A stretch of 64,000 nucleotides of DNA. Source: Mercenaria mercenaria (Eukaryota > Mollusca > Bivalvia > Venerida > Veneridae). Location of the stretch: the NCBI RefSeq assembly GCF_021730395.1, contig NC_069375.1, positions 64,631,501 through 64,695,500 on the forward strand, given 5' to 3'. The notes under the pieces were generated by a model, which was not told the DNA's origin, did no database searches, and was given only the letters and a program-made list of their open reading frames with translations. The position numbers were made by a program, and so were the translations under genes. Positions 46,181 through 57,244 of this stretch are shown piece by piece. Each line of letters begins with the position of its first letter. Position 1 is the stretch's first letter.

Positions 46181-49100
46181 CTAAAACAAAATGATACTCG
46201 TCTTCAAGTTTGTCACAAAATGTACATTTTCTCCTCAATTAACGGTGTACTAACTGGTTTGTTCCATCTACCAGTTTCTATACATAATCTGTGAGATGAT
46301 CACGAAGTTTTGTTAAACTAATTCTAACTTTGGAATATCAAGCAAGTTTAAATATGGCTGAAAACTAAAATTTGCAATGTGTCTGTAGAAAAATTGCTCT
46401 ACTAGAGTTTAAAAGTCTACCATTCCAGTTTTGAAGAAACTGATCACTGATTCGTTGTTTTTACAGTTATAAGAATAATTCAAAATTTCCAACTGTTTGA
46501 AAATACCATAACATCATTAAAACCTAGCGAGAATAACAAGTCTCTTAGTAGAGAACACCATTTTTTCGTTATAGGCCTATCTAACAGATCTTGGTACAAC
46601 ATATTATATATAATTTTTATATACTTTTTGCTATCTGACTGTAAAATCTTTAACCAAAATTTAACTATTACATAATATCTATAAGTTTGGAGGGCATTCT
46701 CCCAAGTTCTCCATATATGAAGTCATTCTGTGTGCTTTTTTTTACTGCTAATAAACGTTTGCAAAATTGCATATGAACTCTTTCAAGTGCGTTACCGTGA
46801 TGAAAACCCCAGACTTCACATCCAATTAAGTATAGGTAAAACTAATTTATCAAATAAATCTAACTTATGTTTAACTGTAATAAAGTAAACTTACGTAAAT
46901 ATTTTTCTAACTTAAAGATAGCTTCTAGAGACTGACCAGCTAGTGTTTTTCTGGCCTCAGAAAATGATCCACCCTAGTAAATACAATTCCAAGATATACA
47001 AACTTGTTAACTATTTCAAGAACTTGATTTCCATATCTAAATGTAAACCATTTGGTATTCTTCCACCTTTTCTAAAAATCATGATTTTTTTTTGAAGAAT
47101 TAACTGACAATTTCCATCTTTGACAATAGTCATATAACAGATTTAAGTTTAGCTGTAACTCTTCACTATTGTTTGCAAAGATAACAATATCATCAGCATA
47201 GAGGATTAAAAACATTTTAAACATGTAAGTATCTATACCATCCATACCGTTTTCAATATACATATCTTCAATATCATTAACAACATAGAAAAAAGAAAAG
47301 GCGACAAAGATTCACCTTGTCTAACGCCAAGGTGACATTCAAAACTATCACTTAACTGATTCATGTACTTAACTCTTGATTTACATTGCTATACATTGAC
47401 TTAATAACATCTAGTATTTTTCCTCTGAGACCTAATTTATAAGTTTAAACCAAAGATTTTCATGAGTAACATAATCAAATGCCTTACTGAAATCAATAAA
47501 AGCACAATGAAATTGCTTACTTTTGTTAATTAAATGGCTTACTAAACCATGTAATACAAAATATTATCCGCTGTTCCCATCTTAGATCTAAAACCTGACT
47601 GCGCTTCTATATATACGCCATACATTTCGGCCCAAGTCAAAGTCTGTTATTTAATAATCTTGTAAACAATTTTCCAAGTGTACTAAGTAAAGTTATACCT
47701 CTATAATTATTATCTTCATTTATACTACCTTTTTTGTGTAAAGGGACTACAAATCCTTCAGACCATGCTTCTGGAAATAACCACATTCGAAAATTTTGTT
47801 GAATAGAATTAACAAATACTTTGATAACACATTCTTACCGTGTATGAAGAATTCATTTAAGTATAAATCTGGTCCACTGGACTTGTTGTGTTCAATTGTT
47901 TAATTGAGTTTAATAGCTCATCTGGTGTGAAAGGTACATTTAACTCTTCAAACATAGTATTAAATTCATATTTTCATAGGGTTCAACAAAAAACAACACA
48001 TCTTCATCTGGACTGAAAAAACGATCGTTTGATTGTTTACACTTCTGAAATAATTTTCAAACAACTAAGTGTAATATTATTTTCTTTAATACCAAAGGAA
48101 CCTTTTAACAATTTCAGTATAATTTTGCATTTTTCTCTCTAGCTGAAAGTAACTTTTGGGTTTCACTTCTATCATATTCATATCTAGCTTTACGTAAAGT
48201 ATTTTTATATTCTGTACGCATATTTACCATATTTTGTCTATTTTGATCTGATTTATCTTGTCTATAAGAATTAAAGCAGCATAAAATAACCTACGCGCCT
48301 TTCCTCACAATCAGCATTATACCATTTGTTAACATTAGAATTTATATCAACACTGACGTAATTACTACTACCAAGATTATGTTTAAATAAAGGGGAGACT
48401 ACTCCATCTAATATATCAGACAGTTCTGCAATACAATTGGTCAATATCAGTTTTACATGTTGAAGCATTAACACTATTACTAAACATATTTAATTTGCAC
48501 AAATTTCATTTTCAGACAATCGATTCTGATAATCATACATTTATCTTCTGTTCCAAACATATTTGAAGGGTACATTTTCATTGCTATTATCTGTTTTCTA
48601 ACAGTATTTTCAATATGCCTATTAAATATGAAATTGAAATCAACGACACAATGGTCCGATAAAATATTAGGATCATGCACTTTAAAGTATTCAAGTTTGT
48701 GAATAAATTCTGACAGGCAATTACTAATCTACAAGACTAGAACCATTTGCGTTAAAAAATGTTTTTTTCGACCAATAAATTTATCTTTGCTCATTCGGCC
48801 GTTAACAATTCTTAACCCAGTTTGTTTGCAGAGGTCAAGAAGCATGATACCGTTTATTATTTGTGCGCCCACAGTCTTGCGAATAGCGCTTAATTTCAAT
48901 ATCTACAGAATAGTCGTCAGGTAAAACATCACTATTTAAAGAATTATCGTCTGCTACATAGTCAGGTAGATCAGAAGTGTGTGAGTTTAAATCGGCCACA
49001 AAGTACAAAATTAAAACCATTTTCATACTTTGAGTCAAGTGACACAATAAATTTAAAAGCCTATCATAAGTATAGAAGTCTAACATAGCTTGCCTACTAC

Positions 49101-50365
49101 TATTTTCTGGTATAACGTAACATAGGCAAAAGAATAAGTCGCTGTTAAACTAAATAATTGCCCATTTAATTTTATAACAGATTATGTCATCTTGACTTTG
49201 GAAAACTAACGTATCATGGGAGACAAATTCGTTACGGATATATATAATAATACCTCCTGAGGGCCTTTTGCTAGTTGCTTTATTTTCTAACCTATTCAGA
49301 ACAAAATATTCAAAATTATCTATCGCTAAATCCGAAAATTGATCAGTCCATGTTTCGGTCAATAGTACAATATCATGCGAATTAAAAATATACATCAATT
49401 CCGATGACAAAAGTTTATTGTTTCTCCTTGTACATAAACCCTGAACATTCAGTAATGCACAACGTAGCTGTATTTGCTCAGCGATGACCTACTGTCCTAC
49501 ATCTTGACTTTGTGCGGGTCCGCCTTTGACAACGAAGGCTGCTCCGATGGCTGACCTCTTTCGCATGTCTATTTATAGTACCGGGCAAAACCGGATTATC
49601 ATGATACGCGTATTTTATCTGTCAATAACGCGAACCTACTTCTGGATGCACTGCTTGTGTTGCGCTTCTTGTAAGGCCGTGCAGATTCGGGCCTTTTTTC
49701 TGACCTTGATGTTGCGCGTGCAATATGTGACCGACCTCTAACTGGCGAAAGTGTTTTTGGCAGCGTATTCTCACAATTTAAAACCGGAGTTGCTTGTTCT
49801 GCAGTGTTGCACGGGAGAGTTTCACTCGAAAGTGTGTCATCAGCATTGCACTGTGGATTTTTGGATGTATCAACTGTATTTTCATTTTGCACAGCATTAT
49901 TTGCCGACTAGATAAAGGACTATTGTGTACTAACTTTGTGACTGTCATGACAGGATTAGGGACAAAAACAGGTATGGGTGAGCTGGACCATGGACAACTT
50001 GGGTATACATGTAGCTGGTATTATTCCAGACATTGTGCTGATTTGTTGCTGGAGTTGCATTGGGCTAAGCGTGGGATTTGCTTGCAGCAATGTAACCGCC
50101 ATTTCCAATTGTAGGGGACTGAGCATAGGAAAAACTCTTAGTATTTTATTAGCCATGTCTTGTTGTGGACTTAAGGGGATTGTCATGAAAGGGGCAGGAG
50201 TTATGTTTTGTGACAAAGTCTGTACAGGGATCTGTTCTGGAGTTTGTGCCATATTCTCAGGCACCGGAAGTGAATTGATGCTTACTTGACTATGCTGCAC
50301 ACCGGGTAAGTCTCTTTGTTGTTGTTTTTTACTTTGAATAACACTACATACAGTGTCTGACACTT
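46180..50365 (-). mobile_element. Dead non-LTR retrotransposon (LINE)
   Basis: Minus-strand pieces in the order of an APE-type LINE: a Gln/Pro-rich N-terminal part (50363-49599), endonuclease with LLNVQGL, IVLLTETW, GGIIIYIR and SDHCVVDFNF (49440-48600), reverse transcriptase with AFIDFSKAFD, GVRQGESLSPFLFS and LYADDIVIFA (about 47500-47200), and a Cys/His tail with CTFCDK and YHFVLEC near 46200. Many frameshifts and stops separate the pieces, so it is inactive. Clade not assigned. It is inserted in the intron between sushi B and C. Confidence 0.85.
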
Positions 50366-50648
50366 CATGTCAAGGCATTTGTTTTGTAAATATATAATAA
50401 TAACATGTACCAAAGACTTTTTAATGTGCCGGAATTGTAATATATCATTCTAGTCACGTGTAAAGATACATAATTCGTAATGTAAATTTAACATCAGACA
50501 CGATAATAGAAGGTTTGAAAGTGTTGTAAATTTGTTGTTTGTGATGTGATAACAATTTAATTATACCAAAAATCACAGATATGAAATTGATTTCTATGAC
50601 GTGTCCAAAATTCTGATCATGTTTATGTATACTTTTACACATTCATAC

Positions 50649-50837
50649 CTTCGCACTGGAAGCTCGTATCAGACCATTTTCCATCCTTACAAACAACAGT
50701 ATCGCTTCCGGTCGCCATCTTGCCGACGTCACATGTATACGTCACACTAGTGCCGTGTGGAAAAGTTATATAGGGCGTTATTCTTTCGGATGCGGTGGCA
50801 TGCTGAAATGACGGTGGTGCTCGACATCTTTTCTGTT
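50649..50837 (-). CDS. Sushi domain, type B
   Basis: Acceptor ggtattacttcag, donor gtatga, 189 nt, phase 1-1. Cysteines are in KRCRAP, YTCDVG, VVCKDG and FQCEG, with Trp in GKW. It differs from plus exon 7006-7194 at 11 of 63 residues and has the same length and phase. This is the only B-type exon in this gene; the plus-strand gene has two. Confidence 0.88.
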
Positions 50838-51424
50838 CTGAAGTAATACCAGTAGTTTATTAATTAGCAGCATTCAGTCTTATTAATTCAGAGAAATATC
50901 ACAAATTATAAAGACCTGCATGCAAATACGAGAAAAATACTGAGCCGACTGACTTTCTAAGGAATTACAGGGAGCACAAACAGCAAGTGATTAAAATGTT
51001 TTCGTCGGATAGATCTGACTACAGCTGCTTGCATGATGTTAATTTGTCCTTTTTAGTTCTACGGGGCTATACCGTGAACACAAAACTTACTTTGCAGCTA
51101 GTACCGCTGACAGAGTCTGAACTCTGGGGGTGTGAAGTCAGATGAGAGTCATCTACAGAGTCCATACCTGTGGAGAATCTGTACGATTGTCAACAGTCAT
51201 TTTCATTATATGACTTCTCATTTTAATCACCGGCCCATAGTATGTGTTATTGACCAGTCAATATTTCAACACTTAATTTCGCTGAACAAAACTCTAAACT
51301 TGAAGAACATTATATGAACATTTATTTCTGTTGTCATGTAATAAAATACTTCTTGAATGGCTTGCCGGACAATAGTCAAAACTATTGGCATTCCGCCCTA
51401 CGGACATCCGGACCTAAGACCAAT

Positions 51425-51714
51425 AGTATTGACTTCTTTATTTGCTGGTTTGTTTGTTTTGGGTCTAACGCCGTTTTTCGACAGTTTTTCAGTTATGTAA
51501 CGGCGGGCAGTTAACCTGACCAGTGTTCCTGGATTCTGTACCAGTACAAACCTGTTCACCACTGAATCAGAGGTGGAGTACGAATGATTTCAGACACAAT
51601 ATCTATATCAAATCGTCATGGAGAACATACGCATCGCCCAGGACTCGAACTCACGACCCCGAGATCCGTCGATCGCGTTCTCCCTATTGAGCTAAGCGGG
51701 CGGGCTAGTATTGA
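51425..51714 (-). mobile_element. tRNA-derived SINE, family A, with target duplication
   Basis: On the minus strand: gcccgcccgcttagctcaat head, B box in gtgagttcgagtcc, body, and tail ending in gttagacccaaaacaaacaa. A direct repeat tagtattgac is found on both sides (about 51426-51435 and 51705-51714), which marks a relatively recent insertion. The body has a small deletion compared with 57959-58229. Confidence 0.85.
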
Positions 51715-51769
51715 CCTCTGACCGGTAAGCCATCCAGGAAGTGAATGATACATACATTTAACTGTTTAC

Positions 51770-51994
51770 CTTTGCATCTTGGCAATTTTGGTTTCCATTT
51801 TCCCCTCTTACATTCACTTAAAGTCCAGGCCGTTACCATATCTCCGTATATATCCTTCTTACAAATAGCCATAATAGTACTGCCATTGTTGATCACAGAC
51901 CCAGCGGGGTAATTACTGGTGCTTGGACCAGATTTCGGACGGTATATGGTCCGTCTAAACCGTCCCGATCGCGGTATTGTGCAGTTTTGTTCTA
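51770..51994 (-). CDS. Sushi domain, type A'
   Basis: Acceptor gatttcattttag, donor gtaaac, 225 nt, phase 1-1. Cysteines are in QNCTIP, AICKKD, SECKRG and PRCKG, with Trp in GKW. It is the same length as plus exon 6462-6686 and shares NYPAGS, GSTI and YGD. Confidence 0.85.
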
Positions 51995-52323
51995 CTAAAA
52001 TGAAATCAGATCATTTCAAAACTACAATGCATTTACATATAGCAAAATATATGTGGTATGATGCAGTTTTTAGTTTAAAACATTTTAGATTTACGAGCTA
52101 AGTGCTAATATCATGGTTATCCCGAATGAGTTGTGCTAGCTGTCATGAAGAAAATAAAGCAGATTTTTGGTTTGGTAGCTGCAGGATTTCTATCGGTAGT
52201 ATAGGAAACTTCGATTACACTAATTAATGTACATTAATTCAAAGTATTCTGATTCTAAACATGCAATTTGGAGTACATATATTTTTTTTTTTCAAAAAAA
52301 AAGTTAAATAAGTAATGCATTAC

Positions 52324-52445
52324 TTGGAACACACTGCGGCTTCATGTCTATCCATCGTCCTTCTTTACACCGGTATGGTGCGGAACGGCTAAACCTGGGT
52401 CACATGTGACGTCATAATTTGTAGATTCGATTGATAAAACAAACA
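52324..52445 (-). pseudogene. Truncated, frameshifted type C sushi exon
   Basis: On the minus strand, STNYDVTCDPGL is followed in another frame by PYRCKEGRWIDMKPQCV and a phase 1 donor gtaatg. These match the second half of type C exons (TYDVTCNAGFRL, YRCRHGRWIG, PECV). The first Cys region is missing and one frame change separates the two parts. It lies 60 bases after the type A exon, so it may be a decayed exon of this gene; a sequencing error cannot be excluded for the frame change, but the missing half is real. Confidence 0.6.
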
Positions 52446-52507
52446 TTCTGATCAGGTTTCAAGTAAATCAATTAGAAAACGTTAGCAAGGTTTATACACA
52501 CACATAC

Positions 52508-52714
52508 CATTACAATGTGGCAGATCCGGGACCCATCTACCGTCATGACATTTGCTTAAAGCTATATCGTGGTATACGCCCTTCTTACAGATGACCCTTA
52601 TTTTTGTACCATGATTTATTCGTCTGCCTGCGGGATATCTGCTTATGTTCGAGCCATATTGAGGACTATAAAAAGATCTTCTGTACTGGACCCCGCTTGG
52701 AATGGCACAACTCC
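52508..52714 (-). CDS. Sushi domain, type A
   Basis: Acceptor gcttcctttttcag, donor gtatgtg, 207 nt, phase 1-1. Cysteines are in SCAIP, VICKKG, SKCHDG and PHCNG, with Trp in GRW. It matches plus exon 4548-4766 (QYRRS, PQYGSN, GRRINHGTKI, YHD) but is four codons shorter before the third Cys. Confidence 0.85.
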
Positions 52715-53047
52715 CTGAAAAAGGAAGCATGTCGTGCATGGAAAAACATAAACTTTGCCGCGAAGTTAATCTTATTATATTGCTTATTAAACTGCACCTC
52801 ATTCACAGTGGGATTTTTGCTAATATCATAGAACGTATAGAATTCATGGTGACCAACCCACGTGAGTTTTCGATATAGTATACACACAGGGAAAATCGCC
52901 TAAAATTTACCAGCATTAATGACAACCCTTCACTTAAAAAATTAAGTGGCTACATGTTCAAAGTATAAGGAAATTATTACGTAAATAATTAATCTTTCTG
53001 CGTCTTTTCTTAATTTAATCTTTACCCAGGAAAAATTTGTCACTTAC

Positions 53048-53123
53048 TTGTACTGGCGTGCACATTATATATAATTCCGAGCATCAGAAACAGAAAGCAT
53101 GGAACTCCTTTTATAGAGGTCAT
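53048..53123 (-). CDS. Signal-peptide exon, minus-strand sushi gene
   Basis: ATG followed by MTSIKGVPCFLFLMLGII and YNVHAST, ending at donor gtaagtg in phase 1 (76 nt). It has a hydrophobic core and a small-residue A-S-T region suited to cleavage. It matches the plus-strand start exon at 3664-3733 in position, phase and several residues. Confidence 0.82.
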
Positions 53124-53260
53124 GTTTTTTTTTCTATGTTCACAAAGTCGCATAGAGACTGTTATTGTGTCATTAATGCCCTTATTGTGCGCATCCTGTA
53201 TTCCGGTATAACATTGAGGTGGTTTTTATTAGTAAACCGGAAGTGTCCGGAAGTAACTTG
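53124..53260 (-). promoter_or_regulatory. Candidate promoter of minus-strand sushi gene
   Basis: On the minus strand, reading toward the gene: acttccggacacttccggtt (two ETS-like cores), actaataaaaacc (TATA-like), caatgttatacc, and finally gaacatagaaaaa just before the ATG. The blocks correspond to those upstream of the plus paralog (3605-3663), but the spacing to the start codon is larger here. Confidence 0.45.
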
Positions 53261-53656
53261 TGATAGCGCCACTTTTAAAACTATTATGTTAAGTGTTCTT
53301 TGAAATGCTAAATGTTTGAATGCTTGTAAATAATTTTATTGATATTTTTGTTATTATAAATAAAACGGGTACTTGAAAAAAATTGAAAAAAAGTGATTTT
53401 ATTCTGACATTCAGAGTTTTGGGGCAGTTACTAAGTGGTGGCGATCCGAGTTTTAATCCCAGATGCTATGATAAATTTTCGATGCCTGATGATTTCTTCA
53501 TATTGTACGGCTTCTATGCTGGATCCAGGGGAGGTAGGTAAATACGACAACTGTCGTGTGCTCAACTGGAAATAAGTTGTCCCGTATATTCAAGGTGTGA
53601 ACCTTCGTCGACTTCACATACCTTTACCTTTAACTTTGACCTGACAAACATCCGTG

Positions 53657-55266
53657 TTTTTAGCTCACCAGAGCACAAAGTGCTCAGGGTGAGCTATTGT
53701 GATCGCTCACCGTCCGGCGTCCGTCCGTCCGTCCGTCCGTCCGTCGTCCGTCCGTCCGTCCGTCCGTCCGTCCACACTTTCCTTTAAACAACATCTCCTC
53801 CTAAACCAACAGGCCAATTTTGATGAAACTTCACAGGGATGTTCCTTGGATGGTCTTCTCTAAAAATTGTTCAAAGAATTGAATTCCATGCAGAACTCTG
53901 GTTGCCATGGCAACCGAAAGGAAAAACTTTAAAAATCTTCTTCTCAAAAACCAGAAGCCCTAGAGCTTAGATATTTGGTGTGAAGCATTGCCTAGTGGAC
54001 CTCTACCAAGTTTGTTCAAATCATGACCCCGGGGTCAAAATTGACTCCGCCCCAGGGGTCACTTGATTTTACATAGAAAAATCTTTAAAAATCTTCTTCT
54101 CGAAAACCAGAAGCCCTAGACCTTAGATATTTGACATGTAGCATTGCCTAATGGACCTCTACTAAAGTTGTTCAAATCATGACCCCGGGGTCAAAATTGA
54201 CCCCGCCCCAGGGGTCACTTGATTTTACATAGGAAAATCTTCAAAAAATTTCTAAAAATAAAGCAGAAGGCCTAGGTCTTAGATATTTCACGTGTGACAT
54301 TGCCTAGTGGACCTCTACAAAATTTATTCAAATCAGACCCCCGAGATCAAAATTGACCCCGTCCCAGGGGTCACTTGATTTTACATAGGAAAACCTTAAA
54401 AAATCTTCTTCTCAAAAAGCAGAAGCCCTAGAGCTTAGATATTTGACATGTAGCATTGCCTAGTGGACCTCTACTAAAGTTGTTCAAATCAATACCCCCG
54501 GGGTCAAAATTGACCCCGCCCTAGGGGTCGCTTGATTTTACATATGAAAATCTTCAAAAATTTTCTTAAAATAAACCAGAAGGCCTAGAGCTTAGATATT
54601 TCACGTGTAGCATTGCACAGTGGACCTCTACAACCTTTGTTCAAATCATGACCCCAGTGTCAAAATTGACCCCGCCCCAGGGGTCACTTGATTTTACATA
54701 GGAAAATCTTCAAAAAATTTCTAAAAATAAACCAGAAGGCCTAGGTCTTAGATATTTGACATGTAGTATTGCCTAGTAGACCTCTACAAAATTTCTTCAA
54801 ATCATGACCCCGGGGTCAAATTGGCCCCGCCCCATGGGGTTACTTGATTGTACATAAAAAAATCTTCAATATTTTCTAAAAATAAACCAGAAGGCCTAGA
54901 GCTTAGATATTCGACATGTAGCATTGCTCAGTGGACCTCTACAAAATTTGTTCAAATCTTGACCCCCTCAGGGTCAAATTGACCCTGCCCCAGGGGTTAC
55001 TTTATTGTACATAGGGAAATCTTCATAAATTTGCTTAAAATAAACTAGAAGGCCTAGATCTTAGATATTCGATATGTAACATTGCCTAGTCGACTTCTAC
55101 AAACTTTGTTCAAATCATGACCCCCGGGGTAAAATTGGCCCCGCCCCAGTGGTTACTTGATTGTACATCGGAAAATTTTCCAAAAAAATTCTAAAAATCA
55201 TCAGTTTGACATTTGAAACATATTACTCTGGTGAGCGATCCAGGGTCATCATGACCCTCTTGTTTA
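53657..55266 (-). mobile_element. Pearl/Helentron-like non-autonomous element 3
   Basis: Read on the minus strand it starts aaacaagag, hairpin ggtcatgatgacc, then ggatcgctcacc. The core has about nine units of 150-165 bases (tttgaacaaa, ggtccactaggcaatgc, aaatatctaag, ggtcaattttgacccc). Then come a gacgg microsatellite (53715-53772 on plus as gtcc repeats) and the 3' hairpin agctcaccCTGAGCACtttGTGCTCtggtgagct, then aaaaa. Same architecture as element 1 with different core sequence. It lies just upstream of the minus-strand sushi gene. Confidence 0.75.
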
Positions 55267-55419
55267 AACATGTGCTAGATCATGCGGTTTAGTGAAATTA
55301 TTAAATGTCATGTAAGCAGTCTTTATTATCACAACATAACATCATAACAAGGGGAGGGAAATTAAAAAAAAAATCATCAGCGATGCTATTGTTTAGTTTA
55401 CTCCCCTTTGAAGTTAGTT

Positions 55420-55690
55420 AGTTTGTTTGTTTTGGGTTTAACGCCGTTTTTTAACAGTATTCCAGTCATGTAACGGCGGGCAGTTAACGTAACCAGTGTG
55501 CCTGGATTCTGTACCAGTACAAACCTGTTCTTCGCAAGTAACTGCCAACTTCCCCACATGAATCAGAGGTGAAGGACTTACGATTTCACACATAATGTCG
55601 TTTATCAAATAGTCACGGAGAACATACGCCCTGCCCGAGGATCGAACTCACAAACCCGCGATCCGTAGACCAACGCTCTACCCAAACTCC
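55420..55690 (-). mobile_element. tRNA-derived SINE, family A
   Basis: Tail ttgttttgggtttaacgccg at the left, body, and tRNA-like head (gtctacggatcgcgggtttg, B-box region) at the right. The head is followed by a second tRNA-like piece (ttggcaagagcaacc) near 55760. Confidence 0.8.
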
Positions 55691-55949
55691 AACGCAGTAA
55701 CCTCCCTTTCCGCTTCGCTCTCCCAAATCTCCCCATAGCGAGTCTGCTGTAGGCCTAGGTTGCTCTTGCCAATTGAGCTATATGAGCAAAGCATTATCAT
55801 TAAATTTCAATGAATATACACCATTATATGCATACTTTAAACTGTCAATTTGAATTATAAAAAATGACTTATAAGTAAATTTTTATACATGTGTTTTATT
55901 TGTTTTTGTTTATTTCCTAGCATAGAATGCAGTTTTCTCAAAACACGAA

Positions 55950-56130
55950 GTCCTGTCAAACTTTGTTGTGTTTTATGCCCGTGTCAAGCAATATTTCGAT
56001 CAGCTTTATACCGACGGCCATTTAGCCTAACCAATGTTCCAGGGGTTTTACCAGTACTGACCCATTTCTCTGCTAGTAACTGGCAACTACCACACTTGAA
56101 TCAGTGTTAAGATGAATGACCTTTTGACCC
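55950..56130 (-). mobile_element. Old decayed SINE family A body
   Basis: Recognisable only by order: cggccatttagcctaacca, atgttccaggggttttacca, gctagtaactggcaacta and cacttgaatcag. No head or tail remains. Confidence 0.5.
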
Positions 56131-56151
56131 AATGTCCGAGATCAAATTATT

Positions 56152-56790
56152 GGTGTAACGATAAGTTAGTCTCACGATACAATAAATATAGGGATACAGA
56201 TGCACCAAGATGGTACGTATCGCGATACACATGTACCAAGTCTCATAAGTAAGCATTCATAAAACAATATGAAAAAAAAAAGATCAATATTTCTACCCTT
56301 GGAAAGTTTGTTTGTTTGTTTGTTTTGGGTTTAACGCTGTTTTTCAACAGTATTTCAGTCATGTAACGGCGCGCAGTTAACCTAACCAGTGTTCCTGGAT
56401 TCTGTACCAGTACAAACCTGTTCTCCGCAAGTAACTGCCAACTTCCCCACATGAATCAGAGGTGGAGGACTTATGATTTCAGACACAATGTCGTTTATCA
56501 AACAGTCACGGAGAACATACGCCTTAGATCGAACTCAAGACCCCGCGATCCGTAGACCAACGCTCTACCTACTGAGCTAAGCGGGTGGGCTACACTTGGA
56601 AAGTACTTGAAATTTTGCTTTAAATAAATGGAACTTATGTTTAGTTACTATCTTTAACACTGATTTTATGAACGTTTTCATTCATTGATTCTTCTTTTCA
56701 CTGTAATGTGAAACAGGCATATGATACGATATGCATACCATCAGACTAATGTATCGTGATACAGTGAATTTCAATCTATTGTTACACTCT
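56152..56790. mobile_element. MITE with gtgtaacgata ends, interrupted by a SINE
   Basis: ggtgtaacgataagttagtc with ctcacgataca at the left, and gagtgtaacaatagattg with tatcacgataca on the complement of the right end. A SINE (56308-56593) occupies the middle, so the MITE itself is about 350 bases and older than the SINE. Inverted arms are imperfect. Confidence 0.5.
56308..56593 (-). mobile_element. tRNA-derived SINE, family A, full length
   Basis: On the minus strand it has a head with tagctcagtaggtagagcg (A box) and gtcttgagttcgatc (B box), the long body through acatgaatcagaggtgg (complement), and tail acagcgttaaacccaaaac. It is nested in the MITE at 56152-56790. Confidence 0.88.
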
Positions 56791-57072
56791 TTTATTTTAT
56801 GTTTTCCGGTGGTTTATCGAAATATAACGGTGAATTATATCCTGATAAACTCACTGGCCACTCAGTGAAAATTATCAAATCTGATACCCGGATTAACGTC
56901 AAAAAGTTTACCGAGCGTACTGAAAGCCGGAAACAATATGACGATGACGTCGTTAAAATGACGTCATCTTTGCGATGCTTCCTGATAAAATTTCCCGCAA
57001 ATCTCGACATTTTATTGAAATAAACACAACAAAAGTAGAGTTTTAGACATAAAATAAACAGAAAAATTGTTG

Positions 57073-57205
57073 GTATCGATGTAATATCATGGTAATTTCA
57101 CTCGTGAACACCAAAGTTGTTATTTTCACTCGTGGCTGCGCCACTCGTGAAAATATCACTTTTGGTGCCCACTCGGTGAATTATAACGTGATATTACACC
57201 GAATC
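57073..57205. repeat. Imperfect palindrome with ctgcg tip
   Basis: Outer arms gtaatatcatggtaatttca / gaattataacgtgatattac and inner arms ttttcactcgtgg / ccactcgtgaaaa around ctgcg. About 130 bases long. Same build as 36640 and 61953. Confidence 0.75.
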
Positions 57206-57244
57206 CAACAATTATCCTCTATATATCAAATCATCAAGGAAAAA

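Larger units (their letters stand above)
33807..53123 (-). other. Gene model: secreted sushi-PAN protein, minus-strand paralog
   Basis: Eleven exons join in one frame: 53123-53048 (signal peptide), 52714-52508, 51994-51770, 50837-50649, 43308-43087, 42374-42135, 40717-40463 (six sushi domains), 38680-38594 (Thr-rich), 37222-37068 and 35657-35510 (one domain over two exons), and 34093-33807 (PAN/apple with stop). The predicted product is roughly 690-700 residues with no membrane segment at the C-terminus, so it should be secreted. All junctions are phase 1 except the one inside the two-exon domain, which is phase 0. Introns are much larger than in the plus-strand paralog because of insertions: a mariner, a LINE, a pearl-like element, SINEs and three minisatellites. 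Confidence 0.8.

Noticed and set aside
49956-50363. 135-codon Gln/Pro-rich minus-strand frame as a host gene
   Set aside because: It is directly upstream of endonuclease and reverse transcriptase remnants on the same strand, so it is better explained as the 5' part of the dead LINE.
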